Below the pieces are notes generated by a model. The model was not told where the DNA came from. It searched no databases and saw nothing but the letters and a program-made list of their open reading frames with translations. From contig JALTMC010000116.1 of NCBI GenBank assembly GCA_027005175.1, positions 1-25,811 of the forward strand: DNA of 25,811 nt. Direction: 5' to 3'. Shown in pieces: positions 15,985-23,418 of the stretch. The translations under genes were made by a program, and so were the position numbers. How positions within the stretch are numbered: the stretch's first letter is position 1; every line of letters begins with the position of its first letter. Origin of the DNA: Myxococcales bacterium (lineage in GTDB: Bacteria > Myxococcota_C > UBA6777).

Positions 15985-16319
15985 CGTGTGGTGCTGGTTG
16001 AAAATACGTTCCGTGGTGGTGTGCAACACGTTGTTTTTGTAACACAACGAATATCTCTTGTTTTTAGTCGTTTATCTTGCATCCCAGAAGCGATACCATA
16101 AGCCTTGCCAGACAAACAAGAAAGCCAAAGTCCCAAAATACGGAGTCCATTAGAGCAAGAGGAAGGCCACGGCATGACTGTGATTAAAAAAGTCATTCTG
16201 CCTGATACTCGATCCTTCCACAGACTTTAAGATGGTGCTCGACGATACTTCACTACTTAGTTACCATCTTGTTTTGATAAGGTATTACACGGACCATCTC
16301 TATCATAGTGGTAAGTTCT
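15985..16319. other. Intergenic region before the methyltransferase island
   Basis: No supported gene. CGTTGT (about 16030-16035) can pair with ACAACG (about 16045-16050) across a T-rich loop, a weak candidate for apt termination. The rest becomes AT-richer toward the methyltransferase. No clear promoter is seen. Confidence 0.4.
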
Positions 16320-17282
16320 ATGGAAAAACTCAAATTTATTGATTTATTTGCAGGAATTGGTGGAATCCGGCTAGGATTTGAAACCCAAGGAGTTGAATGT
16401 GTCTTCTCCTCAGAGTGGGATAAAAATGCACAAGATACTTATGAAGCAAATTTTGGAGAGCGTCCTTATGGGGATATCACACAACTCGCTCCAGGTGACA
16501 TTCCTGACCATGACATCCTCTTGGCTGGATTTCCATGCCAAGCGTTTAGCATATGTGGCGACCAGAAAGGGTTCTCCGATACAAGAGGCACTCTTTTTTT
16601 TAATATTGAAGAAGTTCTACGTGTAAAAAAACCATACGCTTTCATGCTTGAAAATGTGAAAAACCTGAGGTCTCACGATAAAGGGAGGACTTTTAAAACA
16701 ATCGTACAACACTTAGAAAACTTGGGTTACTTCGTACACCACACCGTTTTAAACTCCCTTGATTTTGGTGTTCCACAAAAAAGAGAACGAACTATTATTG
16801 TTGGATTTAGAGAGAATATCTCTTTTTCATTTCCGAAAGCAACAGCTTCAAGAGCTCACCTATCCGATATATTGGAAGATGACTCAAAGATTGATAAAAA
16901 GTTTTTTGTTTCAGACGAGATCAGAGAAAAAAGGTATAAGATGGTAAAACCAGGCTTTGCGACTCCCTCCATCTGGCATGAAAATAAAAGTGGAAATATC
17001 TCAGCTCTTGAGTATTCTTGTGCTCTTCGAGCGGGAGCTTCCTATAATTATTTGCTCATCAATGGCAATCGAAGACCTACACCAAGGGAGTTACTTCGAA
17101 TTCAAGGGTTTCCGGAGTCCTATAAGATCACAGTGTGTTATACCCAAATCAGGAAACAACTCGGAAACAGTGTTAGCGTTCCTGTGATCAAAGCTGTAGC
17201 CAAGGAGATGCTAAGAAGTATCAGAGAAAAGCAACCATCTTTGAGCCAAGAAAAGCAACTTAGTCTGTGGAAAGAAAGTTAA
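16320..17282 (+). CDS. DNA (cytosine-5)-methyltransferase
   Basis: Transfers a methyl group from S-adenosylmethionine to C5 of cytosine in a specific DNA site. Motifs are in order: I FIDLFAGIGGIRLGFE (about 6-21), IV GFPCQAFS with the catalytic Cys (about 69-76), VI MLENVKNL, VIII QKRERTIIVGFR, IX RRPTPRELLRIQGFP and X QLGNSVSVPV. The 320 residues fit a compact type II enzyme with a short target-recognition region (PSIWHENKSGNISALEYSC). The recognition sequence cannot be read from the protein. ATG 16320 is preferred to GTG 16308 because motif I normally starts a few residues in. The gene is visibly A/T-richer than its neighbours, suggesting transfer. No recognisable restriction endonuclease is adjacent. 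Confidence 0.95.
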   Translation: MEKLKFIDLFAGIGGIRLGFETQGVECVFSSEWDKNAQDTYEANFGERPYGDITQLAPGDIPDHDILLAGFPCQAFSICGDQKGFSDTRGTLFFNIEEVLRVKKPYAFMLENVKNLRSHDKGRTFKTIVQHLENLGYFVHHTVLNSLDFGVPQKRERTIIVGFRENISFSFPKATASRAHLSDILEDDSKIDKKFFVSDEIREKRYKMVKPGFATPSIWHENKSGNISALEYSCALRAGASYNYLLINGNRRPTPRELLRIQGFPESYKITVCYTQIRKQLGNSVSVPVIKAVAKEMLRSIREKQPSLSQEKQLSLWKES

Positions 17283-17539
17283 TGACTACAGGCTTAGAAA
17301 GTGCGAAACAAGCTCTTGACTCTATCATCACTTACGATGACCTCACAGATTGGTACGAAAAAGCTTTGCGTGGTGAATATTCATATCTTCTTGGTGAAAA
17401 AGTGATTGCAATACTTTCTTCCGAAATTCGGAATGAATTTCCATCTATCGAAAACACTGATTATGATGAATTTAAACGTCAAAGAGGATACGATTGCTTG
17501 TCAAGCGACTTTTGGAATATCGAAGACGTACGTAGTTGA
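17282..17539 (+). CDS. Unknown 85-residue protein, coupled to the methyltransferase
   Basis: I do not recognise this protein. Its ATG shares one base with the methyltransferase stop (TAATG at 17280-17284), so translation is probably coupled and the two form one unit. The sequence is acidic and helical-looking (DSIITYDDLTDWYEKALRG, then EKVIAILSSEIRNEF) and ends with DFWNIEDVRS. There is no membrane segment. Being partner of a lone methyltransferase it might be a restriction-related or inhibitor protein, or the stub of a truncated endonuclease; the downstream structured element could mark the break. These are inferences. Confidence 0.6.
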   Translation: MTTGLESAKQALDSIITYDDLTDWYEKALRGEYSYLLGEKVIAILSSEIRNEFPSIENTDYDEFKRQRGYDCLSSDFWNIEDVRS

Positions 17540-17609
17540 TCCATAAATAGCATTAGACGTAGATGTCAAGGAAGGAGTTTTCTGCAACTTATGTGAAGAG
17601 AGGGAGTAG

Positions 17610-17785
17610 GGAAGCGTCATACGACCCCCGACTGAAGTCAGGGGTTTCCGGCTAGCGAGGCCCTAGATGAATCAGGATCGTTTACCAACAGGCGACTTGA
17701 TCGAAAGGAGAGCAAGTTGCTGGTGCGACCGCTCTACCCTACCCAATAGGGTTCAACGCCCATAGGAATATGACTACCGCGTGCA
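17610..17785 (-). mobile_element. Structured segment resembling an IS200/IS605 right end (omega-RNA region), no tnpB
   Basis: Several hairpins are packed here. CCCC-C-GAC (17625-17632) pairs with GTC-A-GGGG (17637-17644) around TGAA. GGCGACTTG (17691-17699) pairs with CAAGTTGCT (17713-17721, two G-U pairs). ACCCTA (17736-17741) pairs with TAGGGT (17747-17752). On the minus strand the segment ends in the CCCCTGACTTCAGTCGGGGG-type hairpin often seen at the end of TnpB-carrying elements, where the guide RNA of TnpB is encoded. No transposase or TnpB frame accompanies it, so it would be a solo end or relic. Assignment rests on remembered resemblance and needs a covariance search. Confidence 0.35.
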
Positions 17786-17791
17786 AAGACT

Positions 17792-18757
17792 CTAGCCGTT
17801 CTTGAGCTTCTCGTTGAGTTCGGGGACGACTTTGAACATATCATCGACGATGCCATAGTCAGAGACCTGGAAGATCGGGGCTTCTGGGTCTTTGTTGATA
17901 GCCACGATGACCTTGGAGGACTTCATACCAGCGAGGTGCTGGATAGCGCCGGAGATACCGATCGCAAAGTACAGATCGGGCGCGACCACTTTTCCGGTTT
18001 GTCCCACTTGCAAGTCGTTGGGAACAAGACCTGCATCACAAGCGGCGCGAGAAGCACCCATCGCAGCTTTGAGGGTGTCGGCCAAAGACTCAATCATCGC
18101 GACACCATCGGCGTCCTTCATCGCACGTCCACCAGACACAACGATGCCAGCCTCTGTGAGGTCGGGTCGTTCGGACTTGGTGGATTCACGCTCTACAAAG
18201 CTGACTTTCTCAATGCGGTCTTCATCGAGATCGATGGCAACAGTTTCGACATTCGACGAACCACCTGTGGGCTCTGCTGGAGCGAATGCAGTGGAACGCA
18301 ACGACACAACCTTACGGTCTGTTTCGACACGGATATGAGCGATCGCGGCACCGGCCCACACAGGCCGGTGGAAGGTTCCATCATCGAGCATCCCGGTGAT
18401 GTCGGATGCGATTCCTGCACCCAAGCGACCGGCGACACGAGGCATCAGGTCTTTGCCCTGAACAGTCGCGGCAGCGGCAATCAGTTGTGCATCCGAATCA
18501 TTGGCCACCTGCACAATGGCCTGTGTGTATGCTTCGGTGTTGTAATGTTCAAAGGCTGGATCTTCCGCAACATAAATGTTGGCCGCACCATACTCAGCCA
18601 ACTGTCCTGCTAAATCTTCAACATCCTCACCCACAACCAAGATATTGAAATCGAGTCCCTGCTTTTCGGCAGCATCTCGGCCAAAACTGATGGAGTTGAA
18701 CGTTACTTTCCGAAACTGGCCTTCAAAATGCTCAGCTATCAATAACAAACTAGCCAT
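17792..18757 (-). CDS. etfA: Electron transfer flavoprotein alpha subunit
   Basis: Binds FAD and, with EtfB, takes electrons from acyl-CoA and other dehydrogenases to pass them to the quinone pool through ETF:quinone oxidoreductase. The 321-residue product begins MASLLLIAEHFEGQF at ATG 18757, with GAAGGAG eight bases upstream; a longer frame to 18865 has no conserved residues and runs into etfB. The C-terminal FAD domain shows VVSGGRAMKDADG, VGQTGKVVAPDLYFAIGISG and AINKDPEAPIFQVSDYGIV, ending ELNEKLKNG. It follows etfB with 58 bp between and is likely in one operon with etfB and tetR. Confidence 0.97.
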   Translation of the reverse strand: MASLLLIAEHFEGQFRKVTFNSISFGRDAAEKQGLDFNILVVGEDVEDLAGQLAEYGAANIYVAEDPAFEHYNTEAYTQAIVQVANDSDAQLIAAAATVQGKDLMPRVAGRLGAGIASDITGMLDDGTFHRPVWAGAAIAHIRVETDRKVVSLRSTAFAPAEPTGGSSNVETVAIDLDEDRIEKVSFVERESTKSERPDLTEAGIVVSGGRAMKDADGVAMIESLADTLKAAMGASRAACDAGLVPNDLQVGQTGKVVAPDLYFAIGISGAIQHLAGMKSSKVIVAINKDPEAPIFQVSDYGIVDDMFKVVPELNEKLKNG

Positions 18758-18815
18758 TGTTATATCTCCTTCACCAAGCCAACCTGTGATTTGGCTCTGT
18801 GTTCTACGTTTGATC

Positions 18816-19607
18816 TTAGAGCACTTTTGCTTCGTTGCGGAGTTTGTCGAGCAACTCATCAACACTCTCTACAAGAACTCCCGCCTGGCGTTCGGGGAGA
18901 GGCTCATATTTCAGCACAGTCACTTTGGGGGAAAGGCTGACACCAAGTTCATCAAGAGTAAGCTCGTCAAGGGGCTTTTTCTTGGCCTTGATGATATTGG
19001 GTAGTGCGGGATAACGAGGAGTATTCAAACGGTCATGGGCCGTGATCACAACAGGTAGCTCTGCTTCCAATGTCTCCAGACCACCATCCACTTCACGAAC
19101 AACGATCGCCATACCGTCGTCAATTTCCACAGCGGCTTTCTTTGCCTTCTCTTCGGGTGATTCCAGTGACTCTTTCTTGGAAACAAAAGTCAACTGAGGC
19201 CACTGAAGATACTCCGCCAACAATTGACCCACCACATTGCTGTCGTCATCGATGGCTTGCTTGCCCATAAGGATGAGATCTGCCTCTTCACGCTCTGCCA
19301 CAGCTTTTAAGATCAAAGCAATGCCGTCGGGATCAGGCATACTATCAACCTTGACTCGAACAGCGCGATCCGCACCAATCGCACGAGCGGTTAACAAATG
19401 TTGCAAATCATCAGATGGCTCAATAGAAACAACTACAACTTCTGCATCGTGGGCTGCCTTCAACCGCACGGCCTCTTCCAACGCGATCTCGTCGAAGTAG
19501 TTGATCACATACTTCAAACCGTCTGTCACTATCCCAGAACCATCGCCGTTGATGCGAATTTTGGATTCAGGATGCTCAACGCGTTTGGCTGTCACAAGGA
19601 TTTTCAT
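18816..19607 (-). CDS. etfB: Electron transfer flavoprotein beta subunit
   Basis: Partner of EtfA; binds AMP and forms part of the heterodimer that shuttles electrons from beta-oxidation. The 263 residues start MKILVTAKRVEHPESKIRI and include NYFDEIALEEAVRLK (about 36-50), ARAIGADRAVRV, the LILMGKQAIDDDSNVVGQLLA segment (about 112-132) and VITAHDRLNTPRYPALPNI. AGGAG lies upstream of the ATG. It sits between tetR (81 bp away) and etfA, all on the minus strand, an arrangement pointing to control by the TetR protein. Confidence 0.97.
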   Translation of the reverse strand: MKILVTAKRVEHPESKIRINGDGSGIVTDGLKYVINYFDEIALEEAVRLKAAHDAEVVVVSIEPSDDLQHLLTARAIGADRAVRVKVDSMPDPDGIALILKAVAEREEADLILMGKQAIDDDSNVVGQLLAEYLQWPQLTFVSKKESLESPEEKAKKAAVEIDDGMAIVVREVDGGLETLEAELPVVITAHDRLNTPRYPALPNIIKAKKKPLDELTLDELGVSLSPKVTVLKYEPLPERQAGVLVESVDELLDKLRNEAKVL

Positions 19608-19688
19608 GTTCGACTTCTCCTATTGTTTCCAACACGTCCCCATTTTAGGGACTCCCAACACCCAAACGATTGGATGTGGAAGATGTGC

Positions 19689-20282
19689 CTACTTAACTTC
19701 TTCTACAGGTGCTCGCAACAAACCGTGTAGCACCATCTTTGATATGACTTGGGATGTATGTTCTAACGATGCCTTATTTCGCGACAGTAACCAGGCCAAA
19801 GCCAACTCATCTGCCGCACCAAAGAGTGCCCGACTCACAATCATGGGATCGATGTCACTGTGAAAGACACCTTCATCAACCCCCTCTTGCAGAATCTTTT
19901 GCAGCACACCGAGGTACTTCGCAAAAAGTGCATTCTTATACTCTTTTACAAATGCCGTCGATTGACGCAGAACTACCGAGATAATCTGTGCTGCCTCGGG
20001 CTCTTCCTCTACCATATGCAGGTGAGTTCGCAAAAAACAGTGCAGCTTCTCTGCCGGTGTTGAGACACCCTCCAAAGCCGTATTCAAAATCCGGAAGACC
20101 TTCTGCATGACCTCTTCAAACAAACGCACCAACAGCTCATCTTTGTTCTTGAAGTACAAGTAGATGGTTCCATCTGCAACACCCGCTTCCTTTGCGATGT
20201 CACGGATCTTTGTTTGTTGAAATCCCTGCACTGCCAACACTCGAATCGCTGCTTCTAAGATCTCGTCTTGTTTGGTGACCAA
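19689..20282 (-). CDS. TetR/AcrR-family regulator, probably of fatty-acid/ETF genes (TTG start)
   Basis: DNA-binding repressor of about 197 residues. The N-terminal helix-turn-helix is clear: ILEAAIRVLAVQGF, then TKIRDIAKEAGVADGTIYLYFKNKDELL (about 25-52). The variable C-terminal ligand domain has the form seen in FadR-like members next to etfBA. I start at TTG 20282, which follows GGGAGGGAAGG, rather than ATG 20336, because the predicted promoter would begin transcription at about that ATG and leave it without a leader. Its likely effector is an acyl-CoA, inferred only from the neighbouring etfBA genes. Confidence 0.9.
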   Translation of the reverse strand: MVTKQDEILEAAIRVLAVQGFQQTKIRDIAKEAGVADGTIYLYFKNKDELLVRLFEEVMQKVFRILNTALEGVSTPAEKLHCFLRTHLHMVEEEPEAAQIISVVLRQSTAFVKEYKNALFAKYLGVLQKILQEGVDEGVFHSDIDPMIVSRALFGAADELALAWLLSRNKASLEHTSQVISKMVLHGLLRAPVEEVK

Positions 20283-20311
20283 TGTGCCTTCCCTCCCGCA
20301 CTTTTCATGCA

Positions 20312-20327
20312 CTGAATCACAGTTCAG
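20312..20327. promoter_or_regulatory. Possible operator for autoregulation of tetR
   Basis: CTGAA and TTCAG form an inverted repeat with a six-base centre, in the untranslated leader of tetR just downstream of its predicted transcription start. Position and shape suit a TetR-type operator, but the arms are short. Confidence 0.3.
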
Positions 20328-20343
20328 CGTCAACATGGTGGGC

Positions 20344-20372
20344 ACGTTATGGTTTATCCTTCTATTTGTCAA
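20344..20372 (-). promoter_or_regulatory. Sigma70 promoter for tetR-etfBA
   Basis: On the minus strand, TTGACA (20367-20372), a 17-base spacer and TAACGT (20344-20349) predict transcription starting near 20337. The leader to the TTG start at 20282 would be about 55 bases. Exact -35 and ideal spacing make this one of the better promoters in the window. Confidence 0.65.
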
Positions 20373-20449
20373 GGCTTGTTTCTTCGTCAAACCGTCTTGA
20401 CTTTTTCGACACCTTCGCAAAGAGATTCAAGGTAAAAAATGAAGGTTTG

Positions 20450-21907
20450 TTATTTCCAACGAATGATTTCAAGCTGGCCGGGCATCACTTCAACCGTTTG
20501 TTTCCGCCTTTTGCCATGGATACGTTGAAGCTCAACTTTGTATGTACCAGGACTGACGGGCAAAACATGAGCAGGAGTCCAACCCCGAAACTTGCCATTC
20601 ACATAAATACGAGCTGGCTTCTTTGATACAATAACCAGATTGGCTCCTTTGGGTGGTGTTGTCATGGCGATCTTGCGAACTTCCTCTCCCTCTTTAATCA
20701 CAATCCAACCACGCCATTCCATGTTGAGATAGCCGTTGCGAACCCAGGCTTTGTACTTTCCTGGTTTCAGAGGCAAACGAGCTACTGGTGTCATGGCAAA
20801 CATGCGCTTGTTCAGATACAATGCGCCAGGAGGATAACTGTAGAAGGTCAGAAAACCGTGTCCTGGTTTGGGTCGATACGATTGGGCCGACCGAATGGCC
20901 CCTTGAGGAGACACGATGATGCTGCGTCCATCCGGTTGGATATAAAGGTGATCGCCTGGCATTAACACATGACAAACGCCGGATGGGAGGCAAAAAGAAC
21001 CAGGGGCGACAACACGCTCTGTGGGTTTCCCTTTGGATGAATAGATCCGAACCAAAGCATTGCTTCGCTCCCACCGAAAGCGACGAAACCCAATGCGACT
21101 CCCCCTTCGCAAAACAGAAACATGCCGCCCTGGCCAGACATCAACATATCGTACCACCTCACCATATTTCGCATGCTTCAACCGAAGATGATGACGGCCC
21201 GCCAATACCCTGAGATAGGCCAACGTACCCACTCCCATCTCTCGCCCATCCAACCAGATCTGCTCGTCACCTGTTAAAGCAAAACTCAACCACCCTGTTC
21301 GAAAAGGCTTGGTCGGCTGTGGGATCTTTACCGGAGTCAACCGTGGAACAACTAACTTCCTGGTCGGCTGTGGGATCTTTACCGGAGCCAACCGTGGAAC
21401 AACTGGCTTCCCCAAAGGACGAGAACGAGATGATGGCAGTGTTGATGGCTTCTGTGGTCGCTTTGTTGTAGGACGAGATGATGGCTTCCCCACAGGATGA
21501 GATGGTTGCTTTGCTGTAGGACGAGACGATGGCTTCCCCACAGGACGAGAACGAGATGATGGCTGTGTCGATGGCTTCTGCGATCGCTTTACTGTAGGGC
21601 GAGATGTTGGCTTCCCCACAGGGCGAGATGTTGCTTTTCCCACTGGATGAGGCAAGGCTCTCATGACTACAGGGACTAGCTGTTTCACAGGACGAGATAT
21701 TGGTTTCTCGACAGGGTGAGACGATGGCTTTGCAATCACTATGGTGTGTACTGCGGTTGTTTTGACCGTTTTCTTTGTAGGGCGACTGACGGGCTGTGAC
21801 GCAGCAGGGGCAGTAGTTTGAGCTAATACAGGGCAAGGATATCCCACCCATAACGCGCTCCATACAATCCCTGTGGCAAGTGATCTGTTCCATAGACTTC
21901 TCCCCAT
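20450..21907 (-). CDS. Secreted PEGA-type repeat protein with low-complexity linker
   Basis: Starting at ATG 21907, the product (485 residues) begins MGRSLWNRSLATGIVWSALW, a signal peptide cleaved near PVLAQ. Next comes ~170 residues of Pro/Ser/Arg/Lys/Thr repeats (RPVGKPSSRPT-type) including a 17-residue unit with VVPRLxPVKIPQPT. The C-terminal ~250 residues hold at least three PEGA-like modules: IWLDGREMGVGTLAYLRVLA, LYLNKRMFAMTPVARLPLKP and IYVNGKFRGWTPAHVLPVSP. PEGA modules occur in bacterial surface proteins; their ligand is generally unknown. The reading frame also extends in-frame to 22003 through a piece of a different gene, so the real N-terminus is uncertain. It is transcribed divergently from the next exported protein. 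Confidence 0.8.
   Translation of the reverse strand: MGRSLWNRSLATGIVWSALWVGYPCPVLAQTTAPAASQPVSRPTKKTVKTTAVHTIVIAKPSSHPVEKPISRPVKQLVPVVMRALPHPVGKATSRPVGKPTSRPTVKRSQKPSTQPSSRSRPVGKPSSRPTAKQPSHPVGKPSSRPTTKRPQKPSTLPSSRSRPLGKPVVPRLAPVKIPQPTRKLVVPRLTPVKIPQPTKPFRTGWLSFALTGDEQIWLDGREMGVGTLAYLRVLAGRHHLRLKHAKYGEVVRYVDVWPGRHVSVLRRGSRIGFRRFRWERSNALVRIYSSKGKPTERVVAPGSFCLPSGVCHVLMPGDHLYIQPDGRSIIVSPQGAIRSAQSYRPKPGHGFLTFYSYPPGALYLNKRMFAMTPVARLPLKPGKYKAWVRNGYLNMEWRGWIVIKEGEEVRKIAMTTPPKGANLVIVSKKPARIYVNGKFRGWTPAHVLPVSPGTYKVELQRIHGKRRKQTVEVMPGQLEIIRWK
21311..21412 (-). repeat. 51-bp in-frame direct repeat in the PEGA protein
   Basis: A unit starting GGTCGGCTGTGGG on the plus strand recurs at 21311 and 21362, period 51 bases (17 codons). 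It encodes the [KP]-V-VPRLxPVKIPQPT module twice. Shorter, more diverged repeats continue to about 21680. Confidence 0.9.
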
Positions 21908-22003
21908 CGTGCAACCAAAAACCTCTTTATAGAAGGTTGCCAGTTTTCGCCAATCTTTGGCGATCAAGTTGGTAGGAACATATTTCGCAGTCATGGGCAT
22001 CAT
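21908..22003 (-). pseudogene. 5' fragment of a VOC (glyoxalase-like) gene, in frame with the PEGA protein
   Basis: The residues MTAKYVPTNLIAKDWRKLA, then TFYKEVFGC, match the start of glyoxalase/bleomycin-resistance (VOC) proteins, where the first beta strand (YVHTN-type) is followed by the DW-KLA-FY--VFGC helix. It has its own ribosome site (AAAGGAGAG, 22004-22012) and ATGs, then runs without a stop into the PEGA protein's signal peptide. The remaining ~90 residues of a VOC domain are missing. It looks like deletion or capture that joined two genes. If translated from here, the signal peptide would lie about 32 residues inside the chain. Confidence 0.7.
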
Positions 22004-22178
22004 CTCTCCTTTTTCAGGACCCTACCATGAGAGGAAACAGCAACTCTGTCAAGCAAACTTAAACAGAAACGGAGAAGAGAGGCACAGCCGCCTTGACTTC
22101 CTTTGTAAGATCAGAACCATGCCGCAACAGATCACCTCTCAAAAAGGGTTACCCCAAAAGACAAAAACAACCGGAGCC

Positions 22179-22207
22179 TTGACCGCTTTGCAAAGACATC
22201 ATAGAGT
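22179..22207 (+). promoter_or_regulatory. Possible promoter for the barrel-like protein gene
   Basis: TTGACC (22179-22184), 17 bases, TAGAGT (22202-22207), placing a start about 75 bases before the ATG at 22287. The -10 box is poor, so this is tentative. The rest of the 22004-22286 spacer shows nothing else I can support. Confidence 0.35.
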
Positions 22208-22286
22208 TTGTAGGTTAGATCATTCGATGTTGCCCCCTGCAGGCACAACAATATGCGACGCGAAACATCGCAGAATCGGAAACGAT

Positions 22287-23033
22287 ATGTGCCAAAAAAT
22301 ATTCTGGTTTCTTCTTATGATGGGCTTGACCCTACCTGTGACAACCTTGGCACAGAGCAAAGCGAAAACCCCCTCGATTCAGCCCAAGAGCAAAGCGAAA
22401 AGCCCTTCGATTCAGCCCAAAGCTAGAGCCAAAGCAAGAGCTAGCACCAAAGCAAGAGCTAGCACCAAAGCTAGAGCTAGAGCCAAAGCCGAGATCCCCT
22501 CCATTAAACCCGAGTTAATCGTAGAGAAGCCAAAAAAGAAAACAAACAACAAAAATCGGTTATGGAATCGTGATCTGGGGCTTGGTGGATATGCTGGGAT
22601 TTGGGGTGGAATGCCTCTTCTCGGCCTACGTGGAGCCTTCCCATTGTCACCCTATCTTGCTGTGCGCCTGGGATTATCACTGTTCTTTGCCACCCAGCGA
22701 CAACCCGTCATATCCTACACCAACATCTCACTCGGATTTTTAGTTCGATTCCCCAGTTTACTCCCGCCCATTCGAAGCTATGCAGTCACCCGAATCGATT
22801 TTTGGCCTCTCTGGAATGTCTTAAATATCAATCCAGAAATCGCAAAGATCTCTGAAAAGCCAACATTTGGAGTCAGTATCCTCGTTGGTATGGAGATCTT
22901 CCTTGTCAACTCACTGGCTTTTGTCCTCGAATCTGGATTCTCCTCCGGCATGATCATCGGATTCGCACCCATCAAAACATCCTTTGAAGCTTTCGGATTT
23001 GTCATGAAATCCGGATTGCAGATGTACTTCTAA
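22287..23033 (+). CDS. Exported protein with Lys/Ala repeats and putative outer-membrane barrel
   Basis: Not a named family. The 248-residue product starts MCQKIFWFLLMMGLTLPVTT with cleavage near LAQ (signal peptide). A low-complexity Lys/Ala/Ser/Pro stretch (about 24-90) with repeats such as SKAK-PSIQPK and KARAST follows. The last ~150 residues alternate aromatic/glycine and polar residues (LGGYAGIWGGMPLLGLRGAF, AVRLGLSLFFATQ, RIDFWPLWNVLNI) and end in an aromatic residue, SGLQMYF. That pattern, with terminal Phe, is typical of small outer-membrane beta barrels; the basic linker may contact periplasmic polymers such as peptidoglycan. Both points are inference. GGA lies upstream of the ATG. 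The frame is open further upstream but without a signal peptide or conserved sequence. Confidence 0.7.
   Translation: MCQKIFWFLLMMGLTLPVTTLAQSKAKTPSIQPKSKAKSPSIQPKARAKARASTKARASTKARARAKAEIPSIKPELIVEKPKKKTNNKNRLWNRDLGLGGYAGIWGGMPLLGLRGAFPLSPYLAVRLGLSLFFATQRQPVISYTNISLGFLVRFPSLLPPIRSYAVTRIDFWPLWNVLNINPEIAKISEKPTFGVSILVGMEIFLVNSLAFVLESGFSSGMIIGFAPIKTSFEAFGFVMKSGLQMYF
22356..22489 (+). repeat. 33-bp and 18-bp repeats in the barrel-like protein gene
   Basis: AGCAAAGCGAAAA recurs at 22356 and 22389 (period 33), and GCAAGAGCTAGCACCAAA at 22434 and 22452 (period 18), both in frame. They encode the Lys/Ala-rich linker. Confidence 0.9.
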
Positions 23034-23098
23034 ATGGAGTATCCCCACCGAAAGAGAGACCCCACCCAACCTCCGACTTGCTCTCTCATCGGGCAGCG

Positions 23099-23125
23099 CT
23101 TGCTCCCTTGTTTCAGGGGAGCAAG
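23099..23125 (+). terminator. Strong hairpin downstream of the barrel-like gene
   Basis: CTTGCTCCC (23099-23107) pairs perfectly with GGGAGCAAG (23117-23125) around a nine-base loop. It lies 66 bp after the stop codon. The usual T run is missing, so it may stabilise the transcript end rather than terminate it. Confidence 0.45.
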
Positions 23126-23152
23126 AGGGTAGCTGTCGCTGTTGAATCCTTT

Positions 23153-23203
23153 CTAGGTAGCTTGATAGCTAGGTAGCTAGGTAGCTAGGTAGCTTGATAG
23201 CTT
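23153..23203. repeat. 8-bp microsatellite-like repeat (TAGGTAGC)
   Basis: About six units of CTAGGTAG / CTTGATAG in direct tandem. Each unit is close to self-complementary (TAGCTA cores), so the array could form hairpins. No gene crosses it. It sits in the 385-base spacer between the barrel-like gene and lnt. Confidence 0.9.
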
Positions 23204-23265
23204 CATCGTGGGGGGAGTTAGAAACGAAGTCGATATCCCTTGTTTTTTTCGACCGCCGGGAGCGA

Positions 23266-23284
23266 CTCCCTTGTTGCAGGGGAG
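23266..23284. repeat. Second copy of the CTCCC-TTGTTkCAG-GGGAG hairpin
   Basis: This 19-base element differs at one loop base from 23103-23121 within the first hairpin. Both copies form a 5-bp stem on a 9-base loop; only the first has the longer flanking stem. No clear ribosome site or promoter for lnt is visible in the remaining 23285-23418. Confidence 0.6.
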
Positions 23285-23418
23285 GGGACAAAGCTCGGCA
23301 ACATACCGTGTCGGGGGTTTGATTTGTTGGAGGGAAGAGAGGTATATATCCAGAGTGAGAGCGATTTTGAATGAGTTTTTACTGATAACATAGTGAGTTT
23401 GTACGATTGTGGTTCAAT

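Noticed and set aside
17936-18613. Plus-strand open frame of 225 codons
   Set aside because: Fully antisense to etfA, whose identity is certain; caused by codon bias.
23153-23203. CRISPR or origin-type iterons
   Set aside because: Repeats of 8 bp follow each other directly, without spacers, DnaA-type boxes or a replication gene nearby.
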